This document shows, in pieces, positions 6,626-15,056 of a stretch of 15,056 nucleotides of DNA (within the stretch, counting starts at the first letter, position 1; each line of letters starts with the position of its first letter). Source of the DNA: Monoraphidium neglectum (Eukaryota; Chlorophyta; Chlorophyceae; Sphaeropleales; Selenastraceae); assembly GCF_000611645.1 (NCBI RefSeq), contig NW_014012300.1, forward strand, positions 1 to 15,056, in the 5' to 3' direction. The translations under genes were made by a program, and so were the position numbers. The notes beneath the pieces are model-generated. The model did no database searches and had not been told where the DNA came from. It was given only the letters and a program-made list of their open reading frames with translations.

Positions 6626-8916
6626 CTAGCTGGCTGCCGGCAGACTAGGATTGAAACCCCAGAAACGCCACGTGCCAACCCCGTTGTACTCCACGCCAGC
6701 GCTTGCCAACTGTGCCGCAAAGTCATTGAGCGCGGCCAGCTCCGTGTGGCCATGGAGTTTGCTGGCAAACTCTCCAATTGCGATGGGAAAACGCTGGCAG
6801 TCGTCGTTGAGACAAAAACCCTCCTTTGCCAGGTACGCAAAAGTTGTATCCAGGAGCTTCACGGGTGAAGGGCCCACCGGCCAGCTAGGTGGAACGTAGG
6901 AGGCAGCTGGCGGCGACGGCGCTTGTGTCGAATACACCGCCGGGCTGATCATGACTGATGCGCGGTAAGGCTTCCCCAGAAGTGCCTTGAAAAAGGGGTT
7001 GGGGTCTGTGAAGCGGGAGTGGAAGTTGAGGTGGAGAGCGTTTTCAAGTGGGAGAGTTAATGAGCTTTTTGCATGTCAAGGGGACAAGATCCCCGGCTTC
7101 CATTTCATGCGCCAGCCGTTTGTGTACTCGGGTCAAAGCTCGGCTGCCTGAGCGCACCGCTGTAATCGTTGACCGCGACGATGGCCTTGTCGGTGACAAA
7201 GCCGCTGCCCCAGGTGCTGGCGCCGCCCTGGCCTGCGCCAGCAATGAAGAAGGTCAGAGCTGCGGGAGTGTCTTCCCACAGGGCGTCCATGGTGTCAAGG
7301 TACAGCTCCGTAATGCCTGGAAGTAGGAGAGGTGCAAGAGGCCACAGGGGCCAGCAAGGATGTTGCTAGCAGCAAGTTGTCCGCCGTCGCGGTGGGCTTA
7401 CCCATGCGGGGCGCTTGCCCACATAAGCTATCACCGCCCAAGTAGGCCAACTAAACAAACCCGCTTCGCGCGCAAGGCCCGCCCACCACTCCGGCCACAC
7501 GCACGCAGCCCGCCACCCACCGGGCAGCTCGCCGCCGTCGAGCCCCCTGCTGGCCTCCCAGCGGTGCCCTGTGATGTCTGGCGCCCCGAGCAGGCCCACA
7601 AACACTCGCCCCTGCAGATCGTCCTCAAAGTTGGGCAGGCACGCCACAGCCCGCCAGAGCGACCGCCACGCGCTCGAAAACTCAGCAGCGTTGCGGCTTA
7701 TCGCATCGCTGCCCGCAGGGGTGTGCTCCAGAAGCACATAGAACCCGTTGGCCACAAACCACTGCAGCGTCCACAAGAGTCGGTCCTGGCTGCTGCTGTC
7801 GGGCAGGTACCAAGCACACCGCGCACCACCGGGGGCTGCAGGCGCTGCAGGAGCGTCGCCAGGCGGCGAAGGAACGCCGAGCGTCACCTGCAATCAAATG
7901 GTGAAGAGCTGCGCAGAGGTGATGAGAAGCAACAGGGCAGCGTGCCCGATGCTTCATTGCATCATGTGGACTCAAGGTGCCGCTGGCATCAGCAGCCTCC
8001 CCAGCAGCACCTAGCGATCTACAGGTACCAATAGCAATTAGTGCTGAAGCCACAGCCTTTTTTCTGTCACCAGCTAGTGGTGCCCACCAGGCAACAACCC
8101 CAAACCTTTTGGCAGCCCTGCTTCGCCCACATGCTCCTGGGTGGCGCCCGCAGGTCTTCAAAAGTGAAGGGCAGACGTATGCCGTTCAAACCCTGAGCCC
8201 GGAGTTGGAAGGCGATGGACGGCATGTCTGTTGCAGCTGCGCTGCCGCCAGACCACAGCGATCCCAGCACGGACGTTCCGTTGTCGTTGACACCCCACCT
8301 GCAGCGCGGCGGTTGTGGGGCAAGCGCAACTTGCGGGCCCAATTCGCGCCGCTGCCACCGCAATGTTGCGGCGCTTCACAGCAGGACCTCACAATAGTAC
8401 CGCGCAGTTTTCAAGCTCGCGTTCCGACTGGTGCGCATGCAGCGTGTTCCCACCGGAACCAAAGGGGTGCCCAACGCCGTGGCGACATACGCTGTGTTGC
8501 TGCATGCCGACGCCACTGTCCTGCCATCGCCCAACTGCTCTGCCGCCTTGCATCTCTCACCCACCAGCTGACGGACTTTATCTGCACGGGCCGGCCGTCC
8601 TTTGTTCGCACAATCGCATCGTCCTGGAACTTGACCGCGTCTGGTGACTGCCCGCGGGGGGGTTGAGCTGCGGAGAGCGGGCGTATAAATCATCTGTTAC
8701 CGGGATCAACGCTTTGCTCCTGCCAACGGCCCCTATGGGCGTCCGCTCGCGGCCTTGACCACTCGCTGACCCTCCCAAGGCGGAGGAGCACCCCCCACGC
8801 ACGGACAACTCACCATATGTGATTTTGATAGTACATTTGAAGGTAGCATTGGCTGCCATGGTCCCCGACGACCACGCCAGGACGCCGAGCAGCATCAGCA
8901 CACGCGAGAGCGCCAT
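6626..8916 (-). CDS. Secreted GH5 cellulase-family protein, probable pseudoenzyme
   Basis: Six exons on the minus strand: 8916-8814, 8667-8565, 8298-8106, 7887-7521, 7316-7158 and 7005-6626. All have GT-AG introns and consistent phases, and encode 434 aa. The N-terminus (MALSRVLMLLGVLAWSS, cleavage likely near residues 20-22) is a signal peptide, so the protein should be secreted or ER-routed. GH5 (TIM-barrel endoglucanase) landmarks: DGRPVQIKSVSWWGVND (strand 1), NGIRLPF with conserved Arg110, GFYVLLEH with His188, SPAVY (331-333 region), IAIGEFA with nucleophile-position Glu387, and WRFWGF. The acid/base motif NEP, expected near 234-236, is GAP (codons 7587-7579). The HxY histidine is Ala331 (codon 6940-6938). 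So the conserved Asn, the proton-donor Glu and the second His are gone while the fold appears intact. Cellulose hydrolysis is unlikely; glycan binding or another role is possible. The C-terminus ends soon after strand 8. Confidence 0.85.
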
Positions 8917-9727
8917 CTTCGCGGCAAGTGCGGGGATGTTTAAGAAAAGCGTGGCAGACGGTGAAACAAACGTATCAAAGGTGCTGCCTGTGCCTGATCA
9001 CCAACTGCCACTGACGCGCTGGTGGGCAAGGTCACCAGACTATCATCAGACTGGCGCTCTCCAGGTGGTGATGCGGGTTAGAAAGTGATGTAGTGTTGCT
9101 GCTTTGTATAGAACTTCCTCAGCCACATCCAAGAGTAAAACTCAATACAACCATGTGCGCCGATAGTTTTGAACTTTGAGGGACCAGGGGCCCCGCTGGG
9201 CGCGGATGGGCCCTCGAGTGACGTCCTTTGGCTGCCCCTCTCGTTGTCGCCTCGCACAGCCCTACTACTATGATTTCAACCGGACAAAGCCGCAATCCCC
9301 GTGGCTGTGTGTGCAGCATCATGGGTGTCTGGTTTCCGATGTTGCTTCGTCCTTGCCACCATGTGTGTGCCTTCCTTGCCGCCGGCGCTTCCGCCCAAAT
9401 CCCTCCAGTGCCCGGCGCGCTTGGATGACCCGGTAAATATGACACGAAGCCATGCAGGTCGCGCCGCACGCGGGCCTTATCCTCCCGCTCCGCTCTCAGT
9501 TGCAGCAGAGTTGGGTCAAGGCATTGCCATGCGGATATAGTGGAGCCTAGCAAGCTGCATGCACTGGATGGTGCAACGCTGCCGGCCTTCCCTTGAGTGT
9601 GTGGCAACCTTGGCTGCATGGTGCGATTTTGGAATGCCCTGCAAATCGAGGAACACCAGCGCAAGCCAGAGGCAGCAGGCGCTTGTAACAGCTCATGTGC
9701 TAAAATCTGTTTAGAGTTTCGTCACAG

Positions 9728-9770
9728 CACTGCAAACCACCACCAGCACCACTGCAAACCACCACTGCAA
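9728..9770. repeat. Short tandem repeat of CACTGCAAACCACCA
   Basis: CACTGCAAACCACCA occurs at 9728-9742 and 9750-9764, followed by a partial third unit CACTGCAA at 9763-9770. It is a minor local duplication. Confidence 0.7.
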
Positions 9771-9818
9771 TGGCGGCTCTGGACTCTTGCTGCTGAGCAA
9801 CGAGCAAATGCGCAAGGG

Positions 9819-9968
9819 CGTCTCGACTGCAAGTGGTGCAGCAGGACCGCCAGCTGGTGCTGTCCTTCATGTGCAACGCACCGCCAGGATGAACCATGGG
9901 CGAAACATCACATCGACAAACGCTGCCTCGCACACTGGGCGCCAGGCTTGAAGGGCCACCCTCTTTGA
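9819..9968 (+). pseudogene. Possible transposase C-terminal zinc ribbon (piggyBac-like), relic
   Basis: The frame closing at the TGA 9966-9968 reads RLDCKWCSRTASWCCPSC, then about 20 residues, then KRCLAHWAPGL and the stop. The C-x2-C ... C-x2-C ... C-x2-[HW] pattern immediately before a C-terminus resembles the cysteine-rich domain that ends many piggyBac-family transposases. Nothing upstream resembles the DDD catalytic domain, and I did not see terminal inverted repeats or flanking TTAA pairs. It may be a relic, an exon of an unknown protein, or chance. No function is claimed. Confidence 0.25.
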
Positions 9969-10172
9969 CGCTACCGCATGCCTAGCGACTGTGCTGTTGG
10001 CACGCACCCACAGGCATGAGGTGCTGTCATCGAACTGGCGACATTGATCGCACAATTGTCAGGCTCCCTCAAAGGTTGGAATAATACCTCCATCGATTCC
10101 CATACGAACGCCACAAGCTTGAGCGCGGCCCATCTGATGTGACACAGCACACCCACACAACACTGCCGGTGA

Positions 10173-10217
10173 CACGTGCAACGTTGCAGACGCACACGCG
10201 CACTGCCACGTGCAACG
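10173..10217. promoter_or_regulatory. Paired G-boxes and palindrome upstream of the desaturase
   Basis: CACGTG occurs at 10173-10178 and 10207-10212, each followed by CAACG. Between them, TGCAACGTTGCA at 10177-10188 is a perfect 12-bp palindrome. G-boxes bind bHLH and bZIP factors in plants. Location about 370-410 bp before the desaturase start codon makes a regulatory role plausible but untested. Confidence 0.35.
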
Positions 10218-10581
10218 GTGCCCGTTGTATTTGAATCGCTAAGTTTCAATAACAACTATACGTCCCAGTAGCTGTGATACCAGGCTCCGTGTGAGGAGGC
10301 GCGATTGACCGGGTGCGTTGTCCCGCTTCCCGTGCGTGTCGTCCATGCAGCTCAGCGACCTGCTGGCCTACTCTCTTCAATTCCGCTATATGTGAATCTT
10401 GCCGGTTCACAACAACTCGCCTTTTCACTCCCGCCTTCCATCTGGAGCAGCACCACACCACCTGCGTTCGCTCACGTCGCGAGGCCGCCAGCTGCCACAG
10501 CCATAGGTCGCCACAATCATAGGTAAACAGCTGCTGACCAGCGGCCCGCATCCAGGTCAGTACCGAGTGCAAGTGGCAGCA

Positions 10582-13500
10582 ATGAGGACGACCCAGCTCG
10601 GCCGCGCGTCCCAGCGGGCCTCTGCCCCTGGTGAGTCCTTTTACTTGTGTCTTATTGGGCGGTGAACCAGATCTGGCTCAAATGGCGGGCTTGAGAAGTG
10701 CACGGGCGTTACCTTGAGCTGCCAGGGGCTGCCAAGCGGCACGCAGCTCTTTCGAGCACACGCCTTGACCCGGGCGTTACGCTTCTTTCTGTGCAGCTTG
10801 CGGACGACGCCGCGTGGTCTCTTGCAGCGCCAGGGTGGTGGCTGAGCCTCCTTCGTCGAAGACCGGGCCCATCATCTTGGACGGTCAGGTGCTGCACAGC
10901 ATCACGCCCGAGCGTCTTGCGCTCGTTTCAACGCTGGGGTCTTTCGTGGAGAATGAGGTGGGCTGCTGATACACATGCTGCACTAGGAGCGGAGGTGCAG
11001 TGGCGGTGGGCATATTGCGCGGTGCGTGCGCCGCCGCAGGTTGCGCGCCACCACTTAGACGCCGTCATGCAGGACATCTGCAGGACATCTGCATGCCAGG
11101 CAGCGCACTACACTACTGCTCTTAATCTTGGGACTGGGCTTACAGGTTGCGTGATCACAGGCTTATCACTCTGATGCACCTGCTGCACCCTCAGGTGCAG
11201 CCGCTGCTCAAGCCAGTGGAGAAGTGCTGGCAGCCGGCCGACTTTTTACCGCCATCGGAGGACCCCTACTTTCTCGACCAGGTGCGGTCCACACTCGCCT
11301 TGAATTGAGGCGATGTTGTGCGCGTGGTTTGGCTGCCCCCAACTCAGGCAGATGGCTGAGGCTGTACGTGGTCGAGATCGGAGCAGTGTGGCAGCTGCGG
11401 GCCATTTCTCGCTGTTTTAGTTGCACTGTAGGTTACAAAGTGCTGCTGTATGTCCAGTTACGTGATGGCACCGTTTTGTCTTGTGTGTGGCCGCGATTCT
11501 GGTAGTCACATTATGGGCCGGAGGTTGTGCATGGGATCTGACAGCTTTTGCTGTCTTAAAGAAGCTGTGAAACTGACTCTGCTCAGGTGCTGGAGCTGCG
11601 CAAGCGCACCGAGGGGCTTCCTGACGAGTACATCGTCACCTTTGTTGGTGGGTTCAGCAGCGCGTGTTGCAGCTGGCAGTTTTCAACGGCTGCGGTGGGG
11701 CACTCGGCTGCAGCGAGAACCTTGCTGGCACTCCACACGTGTGCTGGCAGCTTGGAGTACCCTGTGGCTTATCCTTCTTGAGAAAATCTCCCTTTGCACC
11801 TCATCCTATCGTGGCTGGCCAGGTGACATGATCACGGAGGAGGCCCTGCCCACCTACATGGCAATGCTCAACACCCTGGACGGCGTGCGCGACGAGACGG
11901 GCGCGGCGGCGACACCCTGGGCAAAATGGACTCGCGAGTGGACAGCCGAGGAGAACCGCCATGGTGACGTCATGAACAAGTACATGTACCTCACTGGCAG
12001 GTGGGCTGCTGGGCGAATTGCTGGTGCGGTTTCTGTATGCGGAGCGTGGATCATGGGGGTTCCTGCCTTCACAAAGCAGCAGGACTGCTCAGCGCGCTCC
12101 ATTGCTGCCTGCCGATTGACTGCTTGTCAAGTGCTTGTGACACTGAAATTGCTGGGTGCAGGAGTCTTGTTCTCGCAGCGTGTGTCAGCAACATGGTGAA
12201 AGGCCAGCACCCCTTACCATGTGCAACACATCTGGTCATCCGCCTTTCCACAGGTGCAACATGAAGTCGATTGAGCTGACAATTCAGAACCTCATTGGCA
12301 GCGGCATGGACCCAAAGACCGAGAACAACCCCTACCTTGGCTTTGTGTACACCAGCTTCCAGGAGCGCGCCACAAAGATCAGCCACGGAAACACTGCTCG
12401 TCATGCGCTGGAGCACGGGGACGAGGTGAGAGCAGGCAATAGCCGGCAGATGCTCATGTGATTCCTTTGTACTCAATTCTCTCAATCGGTTTTCAGCAGC
12501 TGACCGGTGGTTGGCTACCAGCGCGTGCAGCACCACCACCACCACCACTACCACGTGGCGGCAGCAAAATTAGCAGCAGCTGCAGCCAACAGGCAGCAGC
12601 TGCTGCTGCAGCAGCAGGAAAGAGATGGATGGAGGCTTTGCAAGCTGGGACATTGGTTGGGGACGTATGGACGCATGCAGTATAGATATCGGCCCTGTTA
12701 TCGTAATATCCCCATCGCCCGTCCTATAATCTCCAGTTGCTGGCCAAGATCTGCGGCAGCATCGCGTCGGACGAGGGTCGCCACGAGATTGCCTACCAGC
12801 GCATTGTGGAGAAGCTCTACGAGAAGGACCCGGATGGCGCTGTCCTGGCGTTTGCTGACATGATGCGCAAGCAGATCGTCATGCCTGCGCACCTCATGGA
12901 CGACGGGGAGCACAGCATCAAGAACCCGGGACGCAACCTTTTTGCGGTGGGTTTTGGGCCTGGCAGATCTGGTTCGAGCATGCCGTCGCGTGGACAACCC
13001 GCACCGTCGAATATATTCGTGCATTAGGCTTGGTCAGAGGTACCCCGCAGCACCAGCTGCATCCACCAGCCTTGCCAAGGCTGATTACGACCAGCTGAAT
13101 CGCTGCTATTGCGCCATACTTTCAACTCTGCCAGGACTTTTCGACCGTGGCTGAGCGCTCTGGTGTCTACACTGCCTTTGACTACGCCGACATTATGGAG
13201 TTCCTCATCAAGAAGTGGAAGGTGGGGCTCCTCCGCATGCAGGCGCAAGCACGGCGGCTTGCGCAGCTCAGTGCTGCGCCAGGCGGTTTCTGGCCTGTCC
13301 CACGAAACTCTTTGCTCTATGACAAACCTCTCACAGCTGCATAGCTGTGGGCTGCGCATATGGGCTTTACTAAAGCCCACATCCTTATGAATACCCACTG
13401 TCCACAACCCACACCTGTCCAGGTGGCTGACCGCAGCCATGAGAGTGGTGACGCGGCCGAGGCCCAGGAGTACCTGGTGAAGCTGCCCGACCGCATCCGC

Positions 13501-13593
13501 AAGCTGTCCGAGCGTGCCGCGGCACGCAAGAGCAAGGCCAAGACCGCCAAAACGCAGTTCAGCTGGATCTTCAACCGGACACTGGACGTCTGA
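10582..13593 (+). CDS. Plastid stearoyl-[acyl-carrier-protein] 9-desaturase
   Basis: This soluble di-iron enzyme introduces the delta-9 double bond into stearoyl-ACP in the plastid stroma, using ferredoxin and O2, and makes oleoyl-ACP. Nine exons: 10582-10630, 10797-10957, 11195-11281, 11587-11647, 11823-12000, 12254-12425, 12737-12946, 13135-13221 and 13423-13593. All have GT-AG introns and compatible phases, and encode 391 aa, the usual length. Residues 1 to about 30 (Arg/Ser/Ala-rich, ending RRVVSCSA) look like a chloroplast transit peptide. The mature part starts near [18 protein letters not shown]. All six iron ligands of the castor enzyme are matched by spacing: Glu125 ([10 protein letters not shown]), Glu163 and His166 (EENRHG), Glu216 (FQERAT), Glu249 and His252 (DEGRHE). 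The C-terminus FSWIFNR is typical. Start: the ATG at 10582 gives a correctly phased transit peptide. The first exon is the least certain part. It is orthologous to plant FAB2/SSI2-type genes; no frameshift is seen. Confidence 0.95.
11069..11090 (+). repeat. 11-bp tandem duplication in desaturase intron 2
   Basis: GCAGGACATCT is present twice in direct succession (11069-11079 and 11080-11090). It lies wholly inside the intron and is likely neutral slippage. Confidence 0.7.
12531..12617. repeat. CAC and CAG/CTG trinucleotide-rich tract in desaturase intron 6
   Basis: About six CAC triplets (12531-12549) are followed by clustered CAG and CTG triplets that can fold on themselves (12561-12617). 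The tract lies between exons 6 and 7 (intron 12426-12736). Its frame does not match the flanking exons and the desaturase family has no insertion at this point, so it is intronic. Confidence 0.8.
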
Positions 13594-13664
13594 TGCGCCT
13601 GTCACCAGGCACCGGGCCCGCTGGCCATGCTGAGCGCCGCAGCTGCAGCTTGCGACGTGGTGAC

Positions 13665-13669
13665 TGTAA
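13665..13669 (+). terminator. TGTAA poly(A) signal of the desaturase gene
   Basis: TGTAA lies 72 nt after the stop codon, in the position expected for a chlorophyte poly(A) signal. Confidence 0.55.
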
Positions 13670-13702
13670 TTTCGCTTGCAGTCATGCAGTGCTACGCGCG
13701 TT

Positions 13703-13716
13703 GCCGGTCGACCGGC
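13703..13716. repeat. 14-bp perfect palindrome GCCGGTCGACCGGC
   Basis: A perfect GC-rich palindrome about 35 bp past the TGTAA signal. It could form a short hairpin in the 3' flank; significance is unknown. Confidence 0.5.
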
Positions 13717-14707
13717 GCCAACGCCCGCATTAAATCGCCCCGCATTGCCAGCGTGTCGTTACCCCATCCGTGTCCACCCTCCAGTCAATACCCTGGCCCC
13801 AGCCATGGTCCGCCTGATCTGATGCGGCCTGGCCTGGCTGTGCACGGGCTGTCCTGTGATGTGAGGGTTCTGCAATAGCTTGTGGCGGAGTAGCGGCAGT
13901 TGATTGATTGCTTGGATTGAGGATTTGACACAGTGTGGCCAGCGCTGGAGGGCGGGCACGCGCGGCATGCCTGCTGCCTGTTGGCTGCGCCCTGCACGGC
14001 TGGGCCGGGAAGTGTCGGCGGAGTCGTGGTTCGCTGGCTGCTGTTTGTACACCCCTGTGCAAGGGGATTGGCAAGCAGCGCACCACCATCGTGGCCCGGC
14101 CCTCGCCGCGGGCCGCGCGCTACAGATTCGCCTACATGGCGCTGGGTGCTGTGGCACCCCCGTTGAGCGTGCTGCCTTTGATCGTGCGGGCCAAACTACG
14201 GCCAGGCCCTGCTTTTGACTGCAAAACGCTTGGGTTCCGAGGGCGCCCGCACGAGGCGCAAGAACACCGCACATGCCCCCGAGGGGGCTGCTGCGCAGGC
14301 AATTTGATGAGAGACACTCACACTGCGCTGCATATTCGTAGCGGGCATCAGGATGCATTTTGGCGTTGGCGGGTGTGCAGTTGCTGTCGCGCTGCTTCCA
14401 ACAGAATGCTCCATTGCAGCTATGTTGTAATGGAATTGATCCTTTGTCGTGCCTTGCGATAGTTCTCAAAGCAGGACCCCAGTTGTGTTGATGTGACTAA
14501 AACAGGTTGAAGGAACAGACAGGGTCTTGGCCTTGTGCCTGGCAAGGGCTGCAACCTCAATGTGCTATCCCAAGACACGTGTGCGCTGACTTGGCTGCCT
14601 GTCAGTGCATGGCCTGCTTTTCAAGATCTTGCAATGGCGGCTGCTCTGTACGCCCTATGTATCCCCCCCTGCGAGTCAGGTTGCCTGCATGAGCACTGGC
14701 CGCTGCG

Positions 14708-14712
14708 TTACA
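14708..14712 (-). terminator. TGTAA poly(A) signal, minus strand
   Basis: TGTAA on the minus strand lies about 104 nt after the stop codon at 14818-14816. It supports a minus-strand gene ending there. Confidence 0.4.
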
Positions 14713-14815
14713 TGCGCCATGCACCGTGTGTGCGACGCGTTCGTTGTGGACAAGCCACAGTCACGCGGGCCCCGCCGCTGCTGATGTGCCGCCGCTGCTG
14801 GTGCACGGAAAGTGC

Positions 14816-14890
14816 TCAGAAACGGAGTTTGGTGAAGAACCACCGGTTCTTGCCAGTCTTGAACTTCTCCTCAAGCAGCTTCTTGGCCTC
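14816..14890 (-). CDS. Last exon of an unidentified gene (C-terminus only)
   Basis: On the minus strand, an acceptor-like CAATGCAG (ending at 14891) precedes 24 codons and a TGA at 14818-14816. The peptide is lysine-rich and amphipathic, starts [17 protein letters not shown] and ends FFTKLRF. It looks like genuine protein, and a TGTAA follows downstream. The same frame is open upstream to 15007, so the exon may be longer and begin earlier. A second minus frame just upstream (about 15041-14943) also looks protein-like ([13 protein letters not shown]...LPLYYAHK) and could be the previous exon or part of it, but no clean donor joins them with an intron of normal size. I do not recognise the family. 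The gene runs off the right edge. Confidence 0.4.
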   Translation of the reverse strand, partial: EAKKLLEEKFKTGKNRWFFTKLRF

Positions 14891-15056
14891 CTGCATTGTC
14901 AAAGATTGCAGCAGCAGGAGAGGCGACAGCGGCAGCAGCAGTCTCTTTGTGCGCGTAGTAAAGGGGCAAATGGCGACCACCCAGCAAATCCTCCACCACA
15001 GCAGCAATCAGCGGCGCTACCAGGTGAATCCATGGCGTTGTGAGGTGAGGCCGGGC

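Larger units (their letters stand above)
8917..10581. other. Divergent intergenic region between GH5 and the desaturase
   Basis: This 1.7-kb stretch holds the presumed promoters of the minus-strand GH5 gene (right of 8916) and the plus-strand desaturase (left of 10582). Open frames occur on both strands, the longest being 9664-9119 minus with a charged LRAEREDKARVRRDLHGF segment, but I recognise no complete gene. The separately listed zinc-ribbon relic, short tandem repeat and G-box cluster lie inside it. Confidence 0.4.
13670..14815. other. Convergent intergenic region, desaturase / terminal minus-strand gene
   Basis: About 1.1 kb with no recognised gene. Overlapping open frames exist (13935-14462 plus and 14469-13759 minus), but neither has a known motif and their composition fits chance in GC-rich DNA. 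The plus frame contains a hydrophobic YMALGAVAPPLSVLPLIV stretch that could be a membrane segment if it is real. Confidence 0.4.

Noticed and set aside
12507..12863. Open frame through the CAC/CAG tract into desaturase exon 7
   Set aside because: Its frame differs from the desaturase frame of exon 7, and the family has no insertion here.
12960..12990. GGTTCGAGC resembling a tRNA B-box
   Set aside because: It lies inside desaturase intron 7, the consensus is incomplete, and no cloverleaf or A-box is visible.
13935..14462. 175-codon plus-strand open frame with a hydrophobic stretch
   Set aside because: No recognised family, no supporting splice or regulatory context. Reported only as part of the intergenic entry.
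13759..14469. 236-codon open frame on the minus strand
   Set aside because: No domain, low-complexity composition, and overlapping open frames on the other strand. Expected by chance in GC-rich DNA.
1..15056. CRISPR array, prokaryotic operon or phage defence system
   Set aside because: No spaced direct repeats, no ribosome-binding sites, and all confident genes are spliced eukaryotic genes.

Overview
The window reads as nuclear DNA of a green alga (Chlorophyta, most likely a trebouxiophyte or chlorophycean). It is GC-rich. Its genes are split into many short exons by GT-AG introns of roughly 150-310 bp. Poly(A) signals look like the chlorophyte TGTAA. It encodes a plant-type plastid acyl-ACP desaturase and an alga-style GH5 cellulase homologue. 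I cannot name the species.

Layout. (1) Positions 1-3443 are a retrotransposon graveyard. There is a minus-strand LINE fragment at the left edge. Two copies of the same approximately 217-bp 3' end of a plus-strand LINE family lie 2360 bp apart. Between them is a decayed 3' ORF with an RT-associated zinc knuckle and a putative PD-(D/E)XK nuclease domain, followed by a (TC)n tract. (2) Positions 3895-6087 (+) hold a complete 7-exon RAD51 recombinase of 339 aa. (3) Positions 6626-8916 (-), convergent with RAD51, hold a complete 6-exon secreted GH5 cellulase-family protein of 434 aa that has lost several catalytic residues. (4) Positions 8917-10581 are a long divergent intergenic region with a possible piggyBac-like zinc-ribbon relic and a paired G-box segment. 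(5) Positions 10582-13593 (+) hold a complete 9-exon plastid stearoyl-ACP desaturase of 391 aa with all iron ligands. (6) From 13594 to the end there is intergenic DNA and then the last exon of an unidentified minus-strand gene that runs off the right edge.

The three complete genes do not form a pathway. They are neighbours in a eukaryotic genome: homologous-recombination repair, a cell-wall polysaccharide or lectin-like function, and plastid fatty-acid desaturation. All splice junctions given here were chosen by hand from protein-family conservation plus GT-AG consensus, and every junction is phase-compatible. I found no tRNA, rRNA, CRISPR array or prokaryotic operon.

I do not see a clearly new multi-gene system. 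The two signals most worth following are the GH5 homologue with a rewritten active site and the LINE remnant with a candidate C-terminal nuclease.
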